In this document: piece after piece, positions 10,021-19,991 of the stretch | Layout: every line of letters begins with the position of its first letter | Position numbering within the stretch: position 1 is the stretch's first letter | Source of the DNA: Sphaerulina vaccinii | Taxonomy: Eukaryota; Ascomycota; Dothideomycetes; Mycosphaerellales; Mycosphaerellaceae | Direction of reading: 5' to 3' | Assembly: GCA_022570795.1 (NCBI GenBank) | Contig: JAKUDP010000003.1 | Span: 1,860,001 to 1,924,000, forward strand | Length of the DNA: 64,000 nucleotides | Program-made: the position numbers and the translations under genes | The notes under the pieces: model-generated | Seen by the model: only the letters and a program-made list of their open reading frames with translations | What the model was told of the DNA's origin: nothing | Databases searched by the model: none

Positions 10021-12367
10021 TCAATGTGTACCTGGCGTACGCTGTTGTCGGTATCTATCTGCTGAGCCTGAAGACGGTGCAGCTGACTGATGTCGGTACC
10101 CATCGCTGGAGCTCGAGAGTTGCGATAGCGCGCGGGATGCAGTAGTCTGAACGTTGTCAAGTAGTGCAGCAGTATCGCGTGGTGTAGAGCGTTGACCTTC
10201 AGCGCTTGGCTTCTGTGAGGTACGCTTTCGCTTCTTGCTCCTACGTGCGCTGTCGTCTTCGATGACGTGTGTACGGTATGTGTCCCATAGCTCTTCGTAA
10301 AGAGGCGAGAAGCTTGCGAATCGGTACGGATAATTGACGTCAACTGTGAAGAGGTCAGTGACGGAATCGTGAGCGGGCTGAGGGACACTGACCATAACCA
10401 CCTTTGGCGTGCTTCCAGCTCTGATCGGCAGCTAAGACATCCACCCGAAGCGTGAGGTTACCGGGCGCGGAGATCATGCTCACGAGACACCTGACTAGAT
10501 GGTATGGCTTGCCGCTTGCACTCTCCATCTTCTCGAAGCCATGTTGAGGGAGATCAGGCATATCGATGTACTTGTCCGGCCACGGCTGGAGCATGTTGCG
10601 AATCTCGCCATTCGCATCTCGTAGCGGTCCACAATCTGCGAGACTGTTCATGGAGGTGCTGTGGAAGATCGAGAACTTGATGCGTCCGAGAGCCTGCGCT
10701 TCTACCTCTGATTCCCAGGCTATGCGTTTGACTTGTGAAGGCTCGTTGACCAAAGAGGTCTTGATTCGGATCAGACGATCCACGGCCTCGACCTTGGATG
10801 GATCGTGCTTGTTGCGAACAGTGAAGCGAGGATCTGGCTGTGCCTCGAAGCTGTGACCTTTCGCCATCTCAGAAGATTCACTCAGTTGACTACGATCAAC
10901 CTTCTTTCGTGACCGCACATTGGCTCTGCCGTCCCGAGACTTCCGAGGCTTCTCGGACCATACGGTCTTCCAGGTCGTGCCAACCTTGTGGATGCTAGGA
11001 TCCCACTCCTGGTTTAAGGCGAGCCACCAAAAGCCCTCGGCGATCTGGTCTGGCTCGTTCTCCGGATACTGCATTAGTCCTCCCTGAGCAACAGGATTGT
11101 CAACATCGCACACCCAAACGTGGCGAACGCCGGAACCTCTCAACTCGCTCTCGATGCGTGTCTTCACGACCTCACACTTGGAACCACCACCAGAGAGAAC
11201 AAGTATTCCACACGCCTGTCGTATGCTTGCCTTCATTGAGTCTCGGTGAGCTTGAACAGTCTGTACTACCTGAGCTGCCCAATTCTCCATCCAGATGAGC
11301 AGCGTTGTCCTAAGTATGCGGATTTGTATCTCATCCTCGCCGTCCTCAACCAAAGTCTCGTCCTCGGTCGCGTTCAGTGCCCTGAGGTTGAGATAGGACG
11401 TCGGCGCAAGAGCCTTCTGCTCTTTCAGAAGCCTGATCTGGTCCGATACTTGCTTCTTCAAGGCGGTCTCGGTTATGCCGCCAAGTTTGGACCGCACAGC
11501 ACTCAGGCCACCCATTGCCTGCACTTTGCGACACTCTGTGATGAGCCATGCCCATGCGTACTCCTCAACTTTGTGGGCACCTGCGAGACTGCCAGTAGGC
11601 TCGCCTACAATATCTATGTCAAATTGATTGGAACCTGGAGTTTCGTCCGTGGCGGCGACTGTCTCTTTGGCAGAAATCGTAACGACATCAACAGTACCAT
11701 GTCCGACATCAGCGCAGCAAAAGGTATCTACATCTTTGAAATACGTCTCCTCGCGGATGATTCGGATGTAGGCTGCTGCTGCACAGACGGGCTCCAATTG
11801 CAGACGCACGTTGAGATAGCCGGACTTCGTTGCGGCGCTGATCATGATCCCTCTTGCTTGCCGATCGAACATCGCAGGCACAGTGATGGTAGCCTCGATG
11901 GGAATTTCGCGTGACATCGGTTTGGTCAATCCGTGAGGCTGTGTGTGCAAGAAATCGAGGATCTGCGTTCGTATATCGGCAAAGTGCTCAGTCAAGAGCT
12001 CACCAATGGCGCACCGATCACCTTGAGTTGCTCCCAATGCATTGTATTTGTGCTTGGCGATGGGATGGCCGACATATTCGTGACACAAGTTGAATTTCCA
12101 GAGATACAACACCTCATCAGCATCTTTGTGATTCTCCATCCACTTGGCCACTCGATAATCGCCAGAAATCAGTTCTTCGTCGTCTCTTACAAGTACTTGC
12201 TCAAGCTCGCGATTGCCCCTCCATACCATGTTCTTGATTGCTGTGCTTGCAAGTGGCACTCCACCTCGGACACACTGAATAGTGATCTCCAGGCGACCAC
12301 TGCCATAGTCGATAAGGACCCGGAGATAGTCGCGCGATCGGTCAATCCTAGAAGTCTTGCCGACCAT
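10021..12367 (-). CDS. HSP70-like (actin-fold ATPase) protein, 765 aa
   Basis: Spliced model: 12367-10393 and 10343-10021. The 49-nt intron has GTCAGT donor, CTGAC branch and CAG acceptor. The actin/HSP70 ATPase fold is supported by a phosphate-1-like motif LIDYGSG (residues about 18-24), a phosphate-2 motif ADVGHGTVDVVT (about 215), and an adenosine motif LVLSGGGSK (about 386). HSP70 proper has DLGTT near the N-terminus and a conserved substrate-binding domain; both are absent, and the C-terminal 300 residues are unlike DnaK. It therefore belongs with divergent HSPA12-like proteins that are expanded in filamentous fungi. The tail has a basic patch (RRSKKRKRTS) that may be a nuclear localisation signal. 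It is flanked by two paralogous unknown genes. Predicted role: ATP-dependent conformational switch or chaperone-like scaffold; substrate unknown. Confidence 0.8.
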
Positions 12368-12896
12368 GTTGAAATGTTGCTGTAAAAAATGGTGAGAGCA
12401 CTTGTATTTCCCACGAGGAACTGCAGCTCACAAAGAATTTCAGAGCGCTCTGGCTGCCGTTAGCGCTGTCGCAATGTCGAGAAAGCCACTACAGCAGCGG
12501 AGAAGCATTGTAGTCTGTTCGCTATGACATCGGTGAGCACAGTCTTGCAAACGCGTCTTGAAAGCATTTCCGATGGCGCGGACGCGACAAATAAAGCTGC
12601 TACAAGCCGTCAGTCAGTACGAGTGATTTTGAAGCAGAGACACCTGGTTCAGGCCCAGTAACGTGGGTAGCCATCAAGCCAGAATCGTGGTCCCAAGGCT
12701 GATTGTCATAGATAAGTGCCCTCAGTGGAGTAGGCTGAGTGGCATGTGTGGCGAGCCGCCGCTTGTTTGAGTATCAAAGGCAGGCATGACACGTTGACTG
12801 CAGCATCTGGCGCGACATGCCCGTGATTGAGAGACCGAAGAACATTTTGTGACAGGACATGGATAGTCAGAAGTCGAGACGAGTTGGACGAGTTGA
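12368..12896. other. Intergenic, shared upstream region
   Basis: 529 bp between the start of the HSP70-like gene (minus strand) and the first open segment of the truncated paralog (plus strand). It could hold a divergent promoter, and perhaps a missing 5' exon of the paralog. No frame resembles the first 200 residues of the 495-aa paralog. Confidence 0.4.
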
Positions 12897-13849
12897 GGAA
12901 ACGCCAAGGGGATAATCTTTCGCCTCATCAGCGATGTCACAAGCAAAACATTCGATTTCCTCAATGTGCCAGACCAGGCCAGCGTTTCCAACCTCTTCAA
13001 CCTCAAACCTCCTGACCAGCTGGAATCACTATACGCCATATGTCTTGGCAAAAATTGGCAGGTTCTGCGAAAGCGGTTTAAATCGTATCATCGCCTGACA
13101 GCATCCAACGTACTGAGTGCACTGCTCGGCGCATTTGTGTGGGAGAACATATTGAAAGATGGGTCGCGATGGCAGCGTGAGTTCTGCGGAAAGACTGCAG
13201 TGATGTCAATGCCAGGTTCGTTCATACAAATATATCGTATGAAGAGATACTGATAATGGATGTAGGGGCCCTAGATCTCTTGTATGACCGTGCGTCGCCG
13301 GACGCCGCTGTCCGTAACGAGGCATTGGGACGTGTGCCTAGCTTCTTCGCCAATGCATTCTCAACTATACTCCAAGAAACAGTCGGAAGCGAGACATCCA
13401 TCACTACCCCGGAAACGCAAAGCGTTACTGAGCTTCTGGCCCGACTATGCGACACCCTGGCACCACATATTGAGAAGCTCGAAACCAATGCCAAGTCTTG
13501 GGATGACTTCGACCAAAGTAAGCTAGGCCGATGGCGCGAACATCTCTCGACCAGTCTTAGTCAAGTTATTGAGGAATCATGTCGACTGGAGCTTATCCTC
13601 GGGCGATCTGGGTATCCTCACAGCTTCTTCTGGCCCGATACTGGCGCCGTCTTTGATACCGAGATCATGGAAAGCAGATACCCAATGAACATAGACAGCC
13701 CACGACAGATCGTCACTTTCACCCTGTCGCCGGGCGTTCGTGTCAATTTCGGTAGCTCGACAGAAGTTGTTGCGAGCAGAGCCACAGTTGTGACGCGTAC
13801 TGAGATGGTGGACAAGGAAAGCGATGTGGACATCAGTGATAGTTGGTGA
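12897..13849 (+). CDS. Hypothetical protein, truncated or 5'-incomplete paralog of the 8.1 kb gene
   Basis: Two exons can be supported: open from 12897 to 13215, a 50-nt GT-AG intron 13216-13265, and 13266-13849 ending in TGA. The reading frame is closed by a TGA at 12894, and no ATG occurs in frame before the last residues of the first exon, so the start codon is missing. Either a short upstream exon exists that I could not find, or the gene has lost its 5' end. The retained part aligns along its length with the C-terminal domain of the 495-aa protein, including KDGSRWQREFC (DGASWQMKLC in the other copy), RLELILGRSG (ELSLLLSSNE) and LSPGVRVNFG (LFPGIRAISG). The phase-1 intron is at the same place. 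The tail is acidic (DKESDVDISDSW). Function unknown. Confidence 0.55.
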
Positions 13850-14173
13850 GGTGAAAGGATGCAGAATTCTGCAACTTCAGAAGTCGAATGGTAGCAAGTA
13901 CCACAGCAATCGAGCAGACACGTTTTCTCAAGATCATGCTGTACCCGGTTACGAAAGTTTCGCCGATCCATATGCATGTAGCGAGAGAGACTGCATTGTA
14001 GACGAAGTCGTGAAGATGAGGTTCGAGTAGAGGCACTTCTATGTGTAGAGTCTGTCGTATTCTCATATATCTATCTTATCTCAACAGAGTGAGTGGCGGC
14101 GATATCCATTTCAAGCCAGCCATTTCCCATCCCAACGCCATCGCTCGAATCAAATCTTTAGAAGACACATCTG
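13850..14173. other. Intergenic between convergent genes
   Basis: 324 bp between the paralog and the 3' end of the ABC-B transporter. Probably two 3' UTRs; nothing else seen. Confidence 0.5.
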
Positions 14174-17100
14174 CTAATGCTTTCCAAGAGACTGCAAATT
14201 CACCAACTCAAAATACCTCCCCTTCTTAGCAATCAACTCGCTATGAGTTCCATTCTCCACAATCCTTCCCTGATCAAACACATAGATCATATCCGCTTTC
14301 TGGATGGTCGACAATCTATGCGCCACAGCGATAGTCGTGCGACCCTTCGCAGCTTTGTCCAACGCAGCTTGCACGATCTTCTCAGATTCTGAATCAAGCG
14401 CACTAGTCGCTTCATCTAACAGCAAGATCTTCGGATCACGAAGAAGTGCACGAGCGATAGCGACACGTTGTTTCTGTCCACCTGAAAGCATACTTCCTTT
14501 GCTTCCTACCACTGTATCAAAGCCTTCCGGAAGCGAAAGGATGAATTCGTAGATGTTTGCGTCTTTGCAAGCTTGTACAATAGACTCTTCGGGCACATCT
14601 TCAGGCTTGGTATCCGCGCCAAGTAGGATGTTCTCGCGTATCGTGCCTTGGTACAGAGTTGGTTCTTGCGATACGAGAGCGAGATGCTTACGGTAGGAGT
14701 TCACGTTCAAGGACGAGATCTCTTTCCCATCGACGTAAATGCCTCCTACTAGAGGATTATAGAAACGTTCTAGCATGGCGATCGTGGTTGACTTTCCGCA
14801 TCCAGAAGTACCGACAAGAGCGACGTACTGTCCAGGGCGGGCTTGAAGATCGAGACCCCTCAAGACAGGCTGTTCAGGTCGAGTAGGGTAGCGGAAGTGA
14901 ACGTCGCGGAATTCAATGTCTCCTTGCATGCCGTGGACCATTTCACCTTCCGTAGACCATGTGTCGATCTCAGGCTTGAGGTCGAATAATGTCTTCATCT
15001 CGGCTGCTGCATGTCTAGCTTTACCCATATCAGGCGCGAAACTGAAGATCGATCCTGCGGATTGTGCTCCGAAGATGACAGCGGAGAAGCAGAGGAAGAA
15101 TTGGAACATGTCGTATTCGCCACTGCTGATGAGAGTTCCTCCATACCAGAATCCAAGAGCAATGCATAAGAACATCAGACTTTGGGAAGCGGCGTACAGT
15201 GTACTCGATTGTAGGATCGATCGGAGAGATGACTTCTCTTGGTCAACAATTTGCTCGTGGTAGTGGTTCCAGACGTCATGCTCGCGGGTCAGAGATGCGA
15301 CAGTCCTGATTGCAGAGGTTGCTTCACAAGCATACGAAGCAGACTTTGTGTACGCCTTCTTCGCACGAGCTTGGAAGCGAGTGAGCATGAAGAAACGGAG
15401 GAAACCACATGCAAGCACGACTGGCACTGTTGCAATGCAGACCAACGCGAGCTTCCACCCAACGGCCAGAGCGATGATGAAGCCAACAATCAGAGTCGTG
15501 GTGACCAGGAGAAGCGTGCCGAGCGTGACACCGGACATACCAGCCAGATGTGTGGTCTCAGTACTGAGGAAAGAGGTCAAAGCACCAGCAGAATTCTCCT
15601 CCTTGTCGAAGAAGGCAATGTCCTGTCTAAGCATAACGCGGAATGACTTGTCTCTTGCTCGGTGCACTAGCTTCTCGCTGCAGAAGGCGAAAGCAAAGCC
15701 TTGTCCGACGTAAGCGAGTAGCTGCACCATGGCAAGCATGAAGTACATCCATGACCAGAAATTGGCTTGTGATCGAAGTTCGCCGTAGAATGGCTCTGTT
15801 AAGGAGAGGAACGTGATTGACTTGGCAAAGAAGACTGCCTGCACAGGGTTACCTGCACCGCAGATGATCGAGAAGAGAAGGCCTGTCAGCATGTATTGCC
15901 ATTCGGTCTTGTTGAACGAGCCAACCACTCTGATCAGTGTCCAGAGTGAGTATTTTGGTGTTCCGTCCTGGTTCTTGGTTGCAAGCACTTTGCTGGAGAC
16001 TGATTGGCGAGACCTAGAGCGTCCAAGCTCCAGATCGTTCGGATCCTCCTCGAACTCGTTGCTGTCGCCTTTCAGCAAGTTGCCATCCTTCTCGTTGAGA
16101 ATAGGGTCTTCCTCCTCTTCTCCTTCAGTCTGCTCCTTCTCTGCCGCGATCCTTTGCGCTTCCACAAGACTGCTGTACGCGCCACCCTTCTCCAGGAGAC
16201 CGTTATGTGTGCCTTGCTCGATGACACGTCCTTGTTGCATGACCACGATATTGTCGGCATCTCGGATTGTGCTGAGACGATGCGCGATGACGATCGTGGT
16301 ACGTCCTTGCGCAGCCTTATCCAGTGCGGCTTGTACTACACCCTCGCTCTTGGTGTCAAGTGCAGATGTAGCCTCGTCGAGAAGCAGAATCTTGGGGTCG
16401 CTGACAACAGCTCTGGCAATGGCGATACGTTGCTTCTGACCTCCGGATAAGAGGAAACCGCGCTCACCAACGTTCGTCTCGTAACCTTCCGGCAGTTGGC
16501 AGATAAAGTCGTGAGCATTGGACATCTTCGCAGCGTTCTCGACTAGTTCCTTGACCTTGTCCGCTGGAAGATGTTCCGCATCAGTACCGATAAGACCATG
16601 TCTGATGTTGCCCGCGATGGACGTTGCGAAGAGAGTAGGCTCTTGCGACACCAGACTGATCTGCTGTCGAAGCCAACGCAGATTGAGGTCTCGGACATTG
16701 ACACCATCGAGGAAAACAGCACCTCCGACCGGATCATAGAAGCGCTCCACCAGTCCAACAATGGTACTCTTGCCAGACCCAGAAGCTCCGACCAAAGCAG
16801 TCGTCTTGCCAGCAGGCACTGAGAGTGTGACATCCTGCATGACCACCACTTCTGGACGCGAAGGATAGATGTGCTTGATGTTGCGGAGCTCGACAACACC
16901 TTGCAGCTGGTCGATCTTTCTGCCTTCCTCTGAAGTCGGGTCGAGAGGCGAGACGCGATCAATCGTGCTGTAGATCTTTGCAGCTGCTGCAATGGCTGTG
17001 GTGAAGGCCTGGATGTTTGGTGCTACATTGCCGAGCGCAAAAGCGCCGATCATGATCGACAGGATGATGGTGATGACAGCCGACAAATTGGTCTCTCCGC

Positions 17101-18196
17101 TCACGATATACTGACTGCCGAGCCAGAACGCAAGTGCGTAAGTGAGGTAGACGTAACACATTAGGAAGCCAATCATAGAGCCCGTGATGGCCTTCATCTT
17201 GAACCCGGACTTCTCTGCGACCGCCAAATGTCTGTCGTATTCTTTTGCCAACTTATCCTGTGTGCCGAAAGCGATTGCATTGCGAATCGAGCTGATCACT
17301 TCTTCCGCCACTGTTCCACCTTCTGCATATGATGCTAGCGACGCCTTGTTGTACTTCACAATGAACTGTCCCAGACCGCCCATGGTGAGGAAGATAGCCA
17401 GAACAGAGGACGTAAGAATGAGCGTGAGTTTCCAGTACTTGATGTAACCAATCACGTATGCAGCAATGAAGGTTGCAAGTGCTTGTAGAGTCAGGCCGAC
17501 CTTCTCAGAAATGCCATCCTGCACCAGGTTCGTGTCTGCCGTAATTCTAGTCGTGATTTCTCCAGCACCAAGTTTGTCGAAGTATCCAATATTCTGTCGC
17601 AAGATGCTGGCCAAGTAGTGCTGTCGTACCTTTCCACTGATGTGTTCGCCAGCGTAGATGAAGCCTACCGTTGCTATATATGTTGCTCCGAATTCGGCAA
17701 TAGCTAGGTAGACGAAGTACAGTGTGAGTCTACCAATCTCGCCTGAGAAGTCGGAGACTTCTACTGTGCCCTGAAAGTATCCTTGAAATGTGCCAGTCAA
17801 TGAACCAAAGATAATGGTCATGAGAGGTAGTGCTGCTCCTCCTGCGATCGCCATTATTGCACTAATGAAAATGATGATGAGATCGTTTGTCGTAGCATAT
17901 CTGTATAGCTTCGCATACGTGACTTTCACTGGGGGTATCTCGAGCTGTCTCTTCAATATGGCCGCCTCGTGTTCTGGCAGGTGTGCGAAAGGATCCTGGT
18001 CCTTCTGATCTGCTTCCGCTTCCTTCGTCGGTACCTTTGAGTCGAGTCTGTGTAAAGGCGCTGCAGGTTCTGTCGGTAGTTGTGTTGGAAAAGGCGTTTG
18101 ACCAAGCATGGCCTTCTCCTGGTCGGCGACATCTATCTCATGGTTCGAGCGCGAACTGATGCTTGAGCTATCGCTCAAGTGCTTTTCCGCGACCAT
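14174..18196 (-). CDS. ABC-B multidrug exporter, MDR1/Pmd1-like (1340 aa)
   Basis: A single uninterrupted 4-kb exon encodes a full transporter of the order TMD1-NBD1-TMD2-NBD2. NBD1 has Walker A GASGSGKST (residues about 467-475), signature LSGGQKQRIAIARA (about 582) and Walker B ILLLDEATSALD (about 600). NBD2 has GTSGCGKST (about 1127), LSGGQKQRVAIARALL (about 1239) and ILLLDEATSALD (about 1258). Both catalytic Glu and both H-loop His (IAHRLST, VAHRLST) are present, so both ATP sites should be competent. The N-terminal ~100 residues are cytosolic, and the linker between halves is acidic then Ser/Arg-rich. Size and order match fungal plasma-membrane or vacuolar drug exporters of the Pmd1/Mdr1 type. 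Substrates cannot be told from sequence. A duplicated 24-bp element lies about 220 bp upstream of the ATG. No biosynthetic backbone gene is nearby, so general efflux is likelier than metabolite export. Confidence 0.95.
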   Translation of the reverse strand: MVAEKHLSDSSSISSRSNHEIDVADQEKAMLGQTPFPTQLPTEPAAPLHRLDSKVPTKEAEADQKDQDPFAHLPEHEAAILKRQLEIPPVKVTYAKLYRYATTNDLIIIFISAIMAIAGGAALPLMTIIFGSLTGTFQGYFQGTVEVSDFSGEIGRLTLYFVYLAIAEFGATYIATVGFIYAGEHISGKVRQHYLASILRQNIGYFDKLGAGEITTRITADTNLVQDGISEKVGLTLQALATFIAAYVIGYIKYWKLTLILTSSVLAIFLTMGGLGQFIVKYNKASLASYAEGGTVAEEVISSIRNAIAFGTQDKLAKEYDRHLAVAEKSGFKMKAITGSMIGFLMCYVYLTYALAFWLGSQYIVSGETNLSAVITIILSIMIGAFALGNVAPNIQAFTTAIAAAAKIYSTIDRVSPLDPTSEEGRKIDQLQGVVELRNIKHIYPSRPEVVVMQDVTLSVPAGKTTALVGASGSGKSTIVGLVERFYDPVGGAVFLDGVNVRDLNLRWLRQQISLVSQEPTLFATSIAGNIRHGLIGTDAEHLPADKVKELVENAAKMSNAHDFICQLPEGYETNVGERGFLLSGGQKQRIAIARAVVSDPKILLLDEATSALDTKSEGVVQAALDKAAQGRTTIVIAHRLSTIRDADNIVVMQQGRVIEQGTHNGLLEKGGAYSSLVEAQRIAAEKEQTEGEEEEDPILNEKDGNLLKGDSNEFEEDPNDLELGRSRSRQSVSSKVLATKNQDGTPKYSLWTLIRVVGSFNKTEWQYMLTGLLFSIICGAGNPVQAVFFAKSITFLSLTEPFYGELRSQANFWSWMYFMLAMVQLLAYVGQGFAFAFCSEKLVHRARDKSFRVMLRQDIAFFDKEENSAGALTSFLSTETTHLAGMSGVTLGTLLLVTTTLIVGFIIALAVGWKLALVCIATVPVVLACGFLRFFMLTRFQARAKKAYTKSASYACEATSAIRTVASLTREHDVWNHYHEQIVDQEKSSLRSILQSSTLYAASQSLMFLCIALGFWYGGTLISSGEYDMFQFFLCFSAVIFGAQSAGSIFSFAPDMGKARHAAAEMKTLFDLKPEIDTWSTEGEMVHGMQGDIEFRDVHFRYPTRPEQPVLRGLDLQARPGQYVALVGTSGCGKSTTIAMLERFYNPLVGGIYVDGKEISSLNVNSYRKHLALVSQEPTLYQGTIRENILLGADTKPEDVPEESIVQACKDANIYEFILSLPEGFDTVVGSKGSMLSGGQKQRVAIARALLRDPKILLLDEATSALDSESEKIVQAALDKAAKGRTTIAVAHRLSTIQKADMIYVFDQGRIVENGTHSELIAKKGRYFELVNLQSLGKH

Positions 18197-18850
18197 TATG
18201 GAGTGTCTTCGTGTGGGGATAGACGTCGAGTTGGTCGTGAAGGCCTCGCGGCCAGGGAGAACTTGTGGTCGTCCCAGTAGAGGGTGAGTCCAGCAGCGAG
18301 AGTGGTCTTGTTAATGGTTGGAGTCGTGCTCCTTGGATCGCGACCCTGGTGCTCTTCCTCTACAGTCTCCTGAAAGATTATATGTACAGATGTCGTCCTT
18401 CGATCTAGAGGTCAACAGATCGACGCAAGTGTAAACAAACAGATCGACGCAAGTGTAAACAAACTTCTCGATGCTGTTAGAGGCGAATGAAGTTTTGAAC
18501 TCTCGAATAGGCGAAGTATGTGCAGTAGAAGTGTAGACAGATAGTGGGAAAAATGTTCAACTTGCCAGCAAAACGAGGGTGCGACGCCTCTCGCTATTAT
18601 CATATGGTACATTATGTACGGATGAGGTACATCCGAAGTGTGTCGCGGGTGGCTTCTTTCGCCGCTGTGGAGGTGTAGTCGTCTCCCAAGCTCGATCCCT
18701 CTGTTCATCCTGACCAATAGGGCCTGCTCTTTTCGCGAATGCGATCTATGCGAGATCCACTACAAAGCAAGCGACTAATTCGTGCTCTTTGTTGCGGTCA
18801 TCGTATCTGCTTCCCGGCGAGCGGAAATCGTATGCACATTGATGCTGTAG
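18197..18850. promoter_or_regulatory. Upstream region of the ABC-B exporter
   Basis: 654 bp with no supportable gene. It should contain the promoter and 5' UTR of the exporter gene. The only clear internal structure is the tandem 24-bp repeat listed separately. Confidence 0.5.
18417..18464. repeat. Perfect 24-bp tandem repeat with forkhead-like core
   Basis: Two identical, adjacent 24-bp copies (18417-18440 and 18441-18464), each containing the heptamer GTAAACA, which equals the classic forkhead core RYAAACA. They lie 221-268 bp upstream of the ABC-B start codon. Repetition is seen directly; a role in regulation is inference. Confidence 0.9.
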
Positions 18851-18855
18851 TCACC

Positions 18856-19150
18856 GCCCTCGTGGCCGGAGGATTCTGGTGCTCACGTTCTTCTCATATG
18901 ATCCTTGAAGCATGAACACGGCGTCACCAACCATGCAGCCAATGATATCTGGAGCAGGATCGGGCGTGCAGAAAATCCTCGGCCCGGTATTTCGGCCAAA
19001 GAACGCCGTATCAAGAAGGCCAGAAATCGAACGGAGATGGTTCTCAAACGGCCGATGACCTCCGTTCTCGAGCGTACTTTGACTGCGTTGCCAGCAATCT
19101 TGATCTCGGACTTTAGAATCTCGTAAAGTGTACGAAGCTGACAAGCACAC
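18856..19150 (-). pseudogene. Possible C-terminal remnant of a HET-domain (heterokaryon incompatibility) protein
   Basis: A minus-strand frame reads GRNTGPRIFCTPDPAPDIIG, then MVGDAVFMLQGS and TRILRPRGR before a stop. The pattern (aromatic-Thr segment, GD-V-VL-G, then LRP-G) recalls the conserved end of fungal HET proteins. No HET domain or start is found further upstream on that strand, and the expected segment after LRP-G is missing or out of frame. The resemblance is short and from memory of the family pattern only, so chance is a real alternative. Confidence 0.2.
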
Positions 19151-19991
19151 ACTGCGTCGACCTCACCTCGTCGCGTTATCGTATCTGCAGCCGTATCGAA
19201 TGGTTTCTCTCCCGTGCAAGTGCATAACTTGGCGAGGAAGAGACTTATCCGAAGGATCTGGCGAAGATGGGTAGAACACAGAGCTTCGAGCTTCCAGGCA
19301 TCAAATGGCGGCGTGAGAAGAAGACTCACGATCAGCCGCCGGCCCCAATTGATGGTGTCGAGAACAGACACCATCGTCATCTTGGATTTTGGTGACTGGC
19401 AAGTGGTGCGCCTCCACCTGGGCGATAGATCCAGGATCTGACCACAGCTGAGCAGATACACTCACGAAGATGTAGCAACTTCCCGCGAGAAGCGAGTGAG
19501 CTCGACAAGCTGAGAACAGACAGCGGCACTCGAAATGAGTATCAAGTCTTGGAGAACGGCGCACGATCTTCATCGCTGCAACGACCCGTCGCGCATGTTG
19601 CACCTTTCGTGTGGCCTGTCTTGGTCCGTTTGCTGCAGCCGTTCCACGAAGCAGGAGTTCTGAAATTTCTGTGCCACCACGCGTCGTCGCAGACGCGTGA
19701 ACCGCTCGTTCGCTCGAGAAGACAAATTGGAGGGGGCTCTGTACTCGCAAAATAGGTGACAGATGGGAGATCTGGAATGAGGGATGAAGCGGCCGTTTGT
19801 TCATGCAAGGTGGTGTGTGAAACAACAAGACTTCGAATTTGGCAGCGCGAGGTTTGTATCACCTCAAAGCTCCCTCTCTTCAACTTCCCCTCTACCACAA
19901 CAACACGCGACAAGCGTGATTTCCACCACCGCACTCGTTTCGTCTTCACTTCTTCTGCCATTGCGGCGTCCACTCGCTCAGTACGATACTA
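19151..19991. other. Intergenic, upstream of the secreted four-module protein
   Basis: About 840 bp with several overlapping open frames on both strands, none with protein-like composition. The right end (about 19850-19990) is pyrimidine-rich, as fungal 5' leaders often are, and leads into the ATG at 19992. Confidence 0.4.

Noticed and set aside
11246..11914. 222-codon plus-strand frame
   Set aside because: Antisense to the HSP70-like gene, which has clear ATPase motifs.
15813..16439. 208-codon plus-strand frame
   Set aside because: Lies inside the ABC-B gene on the opposite strand, mirroring conserved NBD1 codons.
18883..19461. 192-codon minus-strand frame
   Set aside because: Composition is not protein-like, and a different frame in the same place has the weak HET-like pattern; neither is supported as an intact gene.
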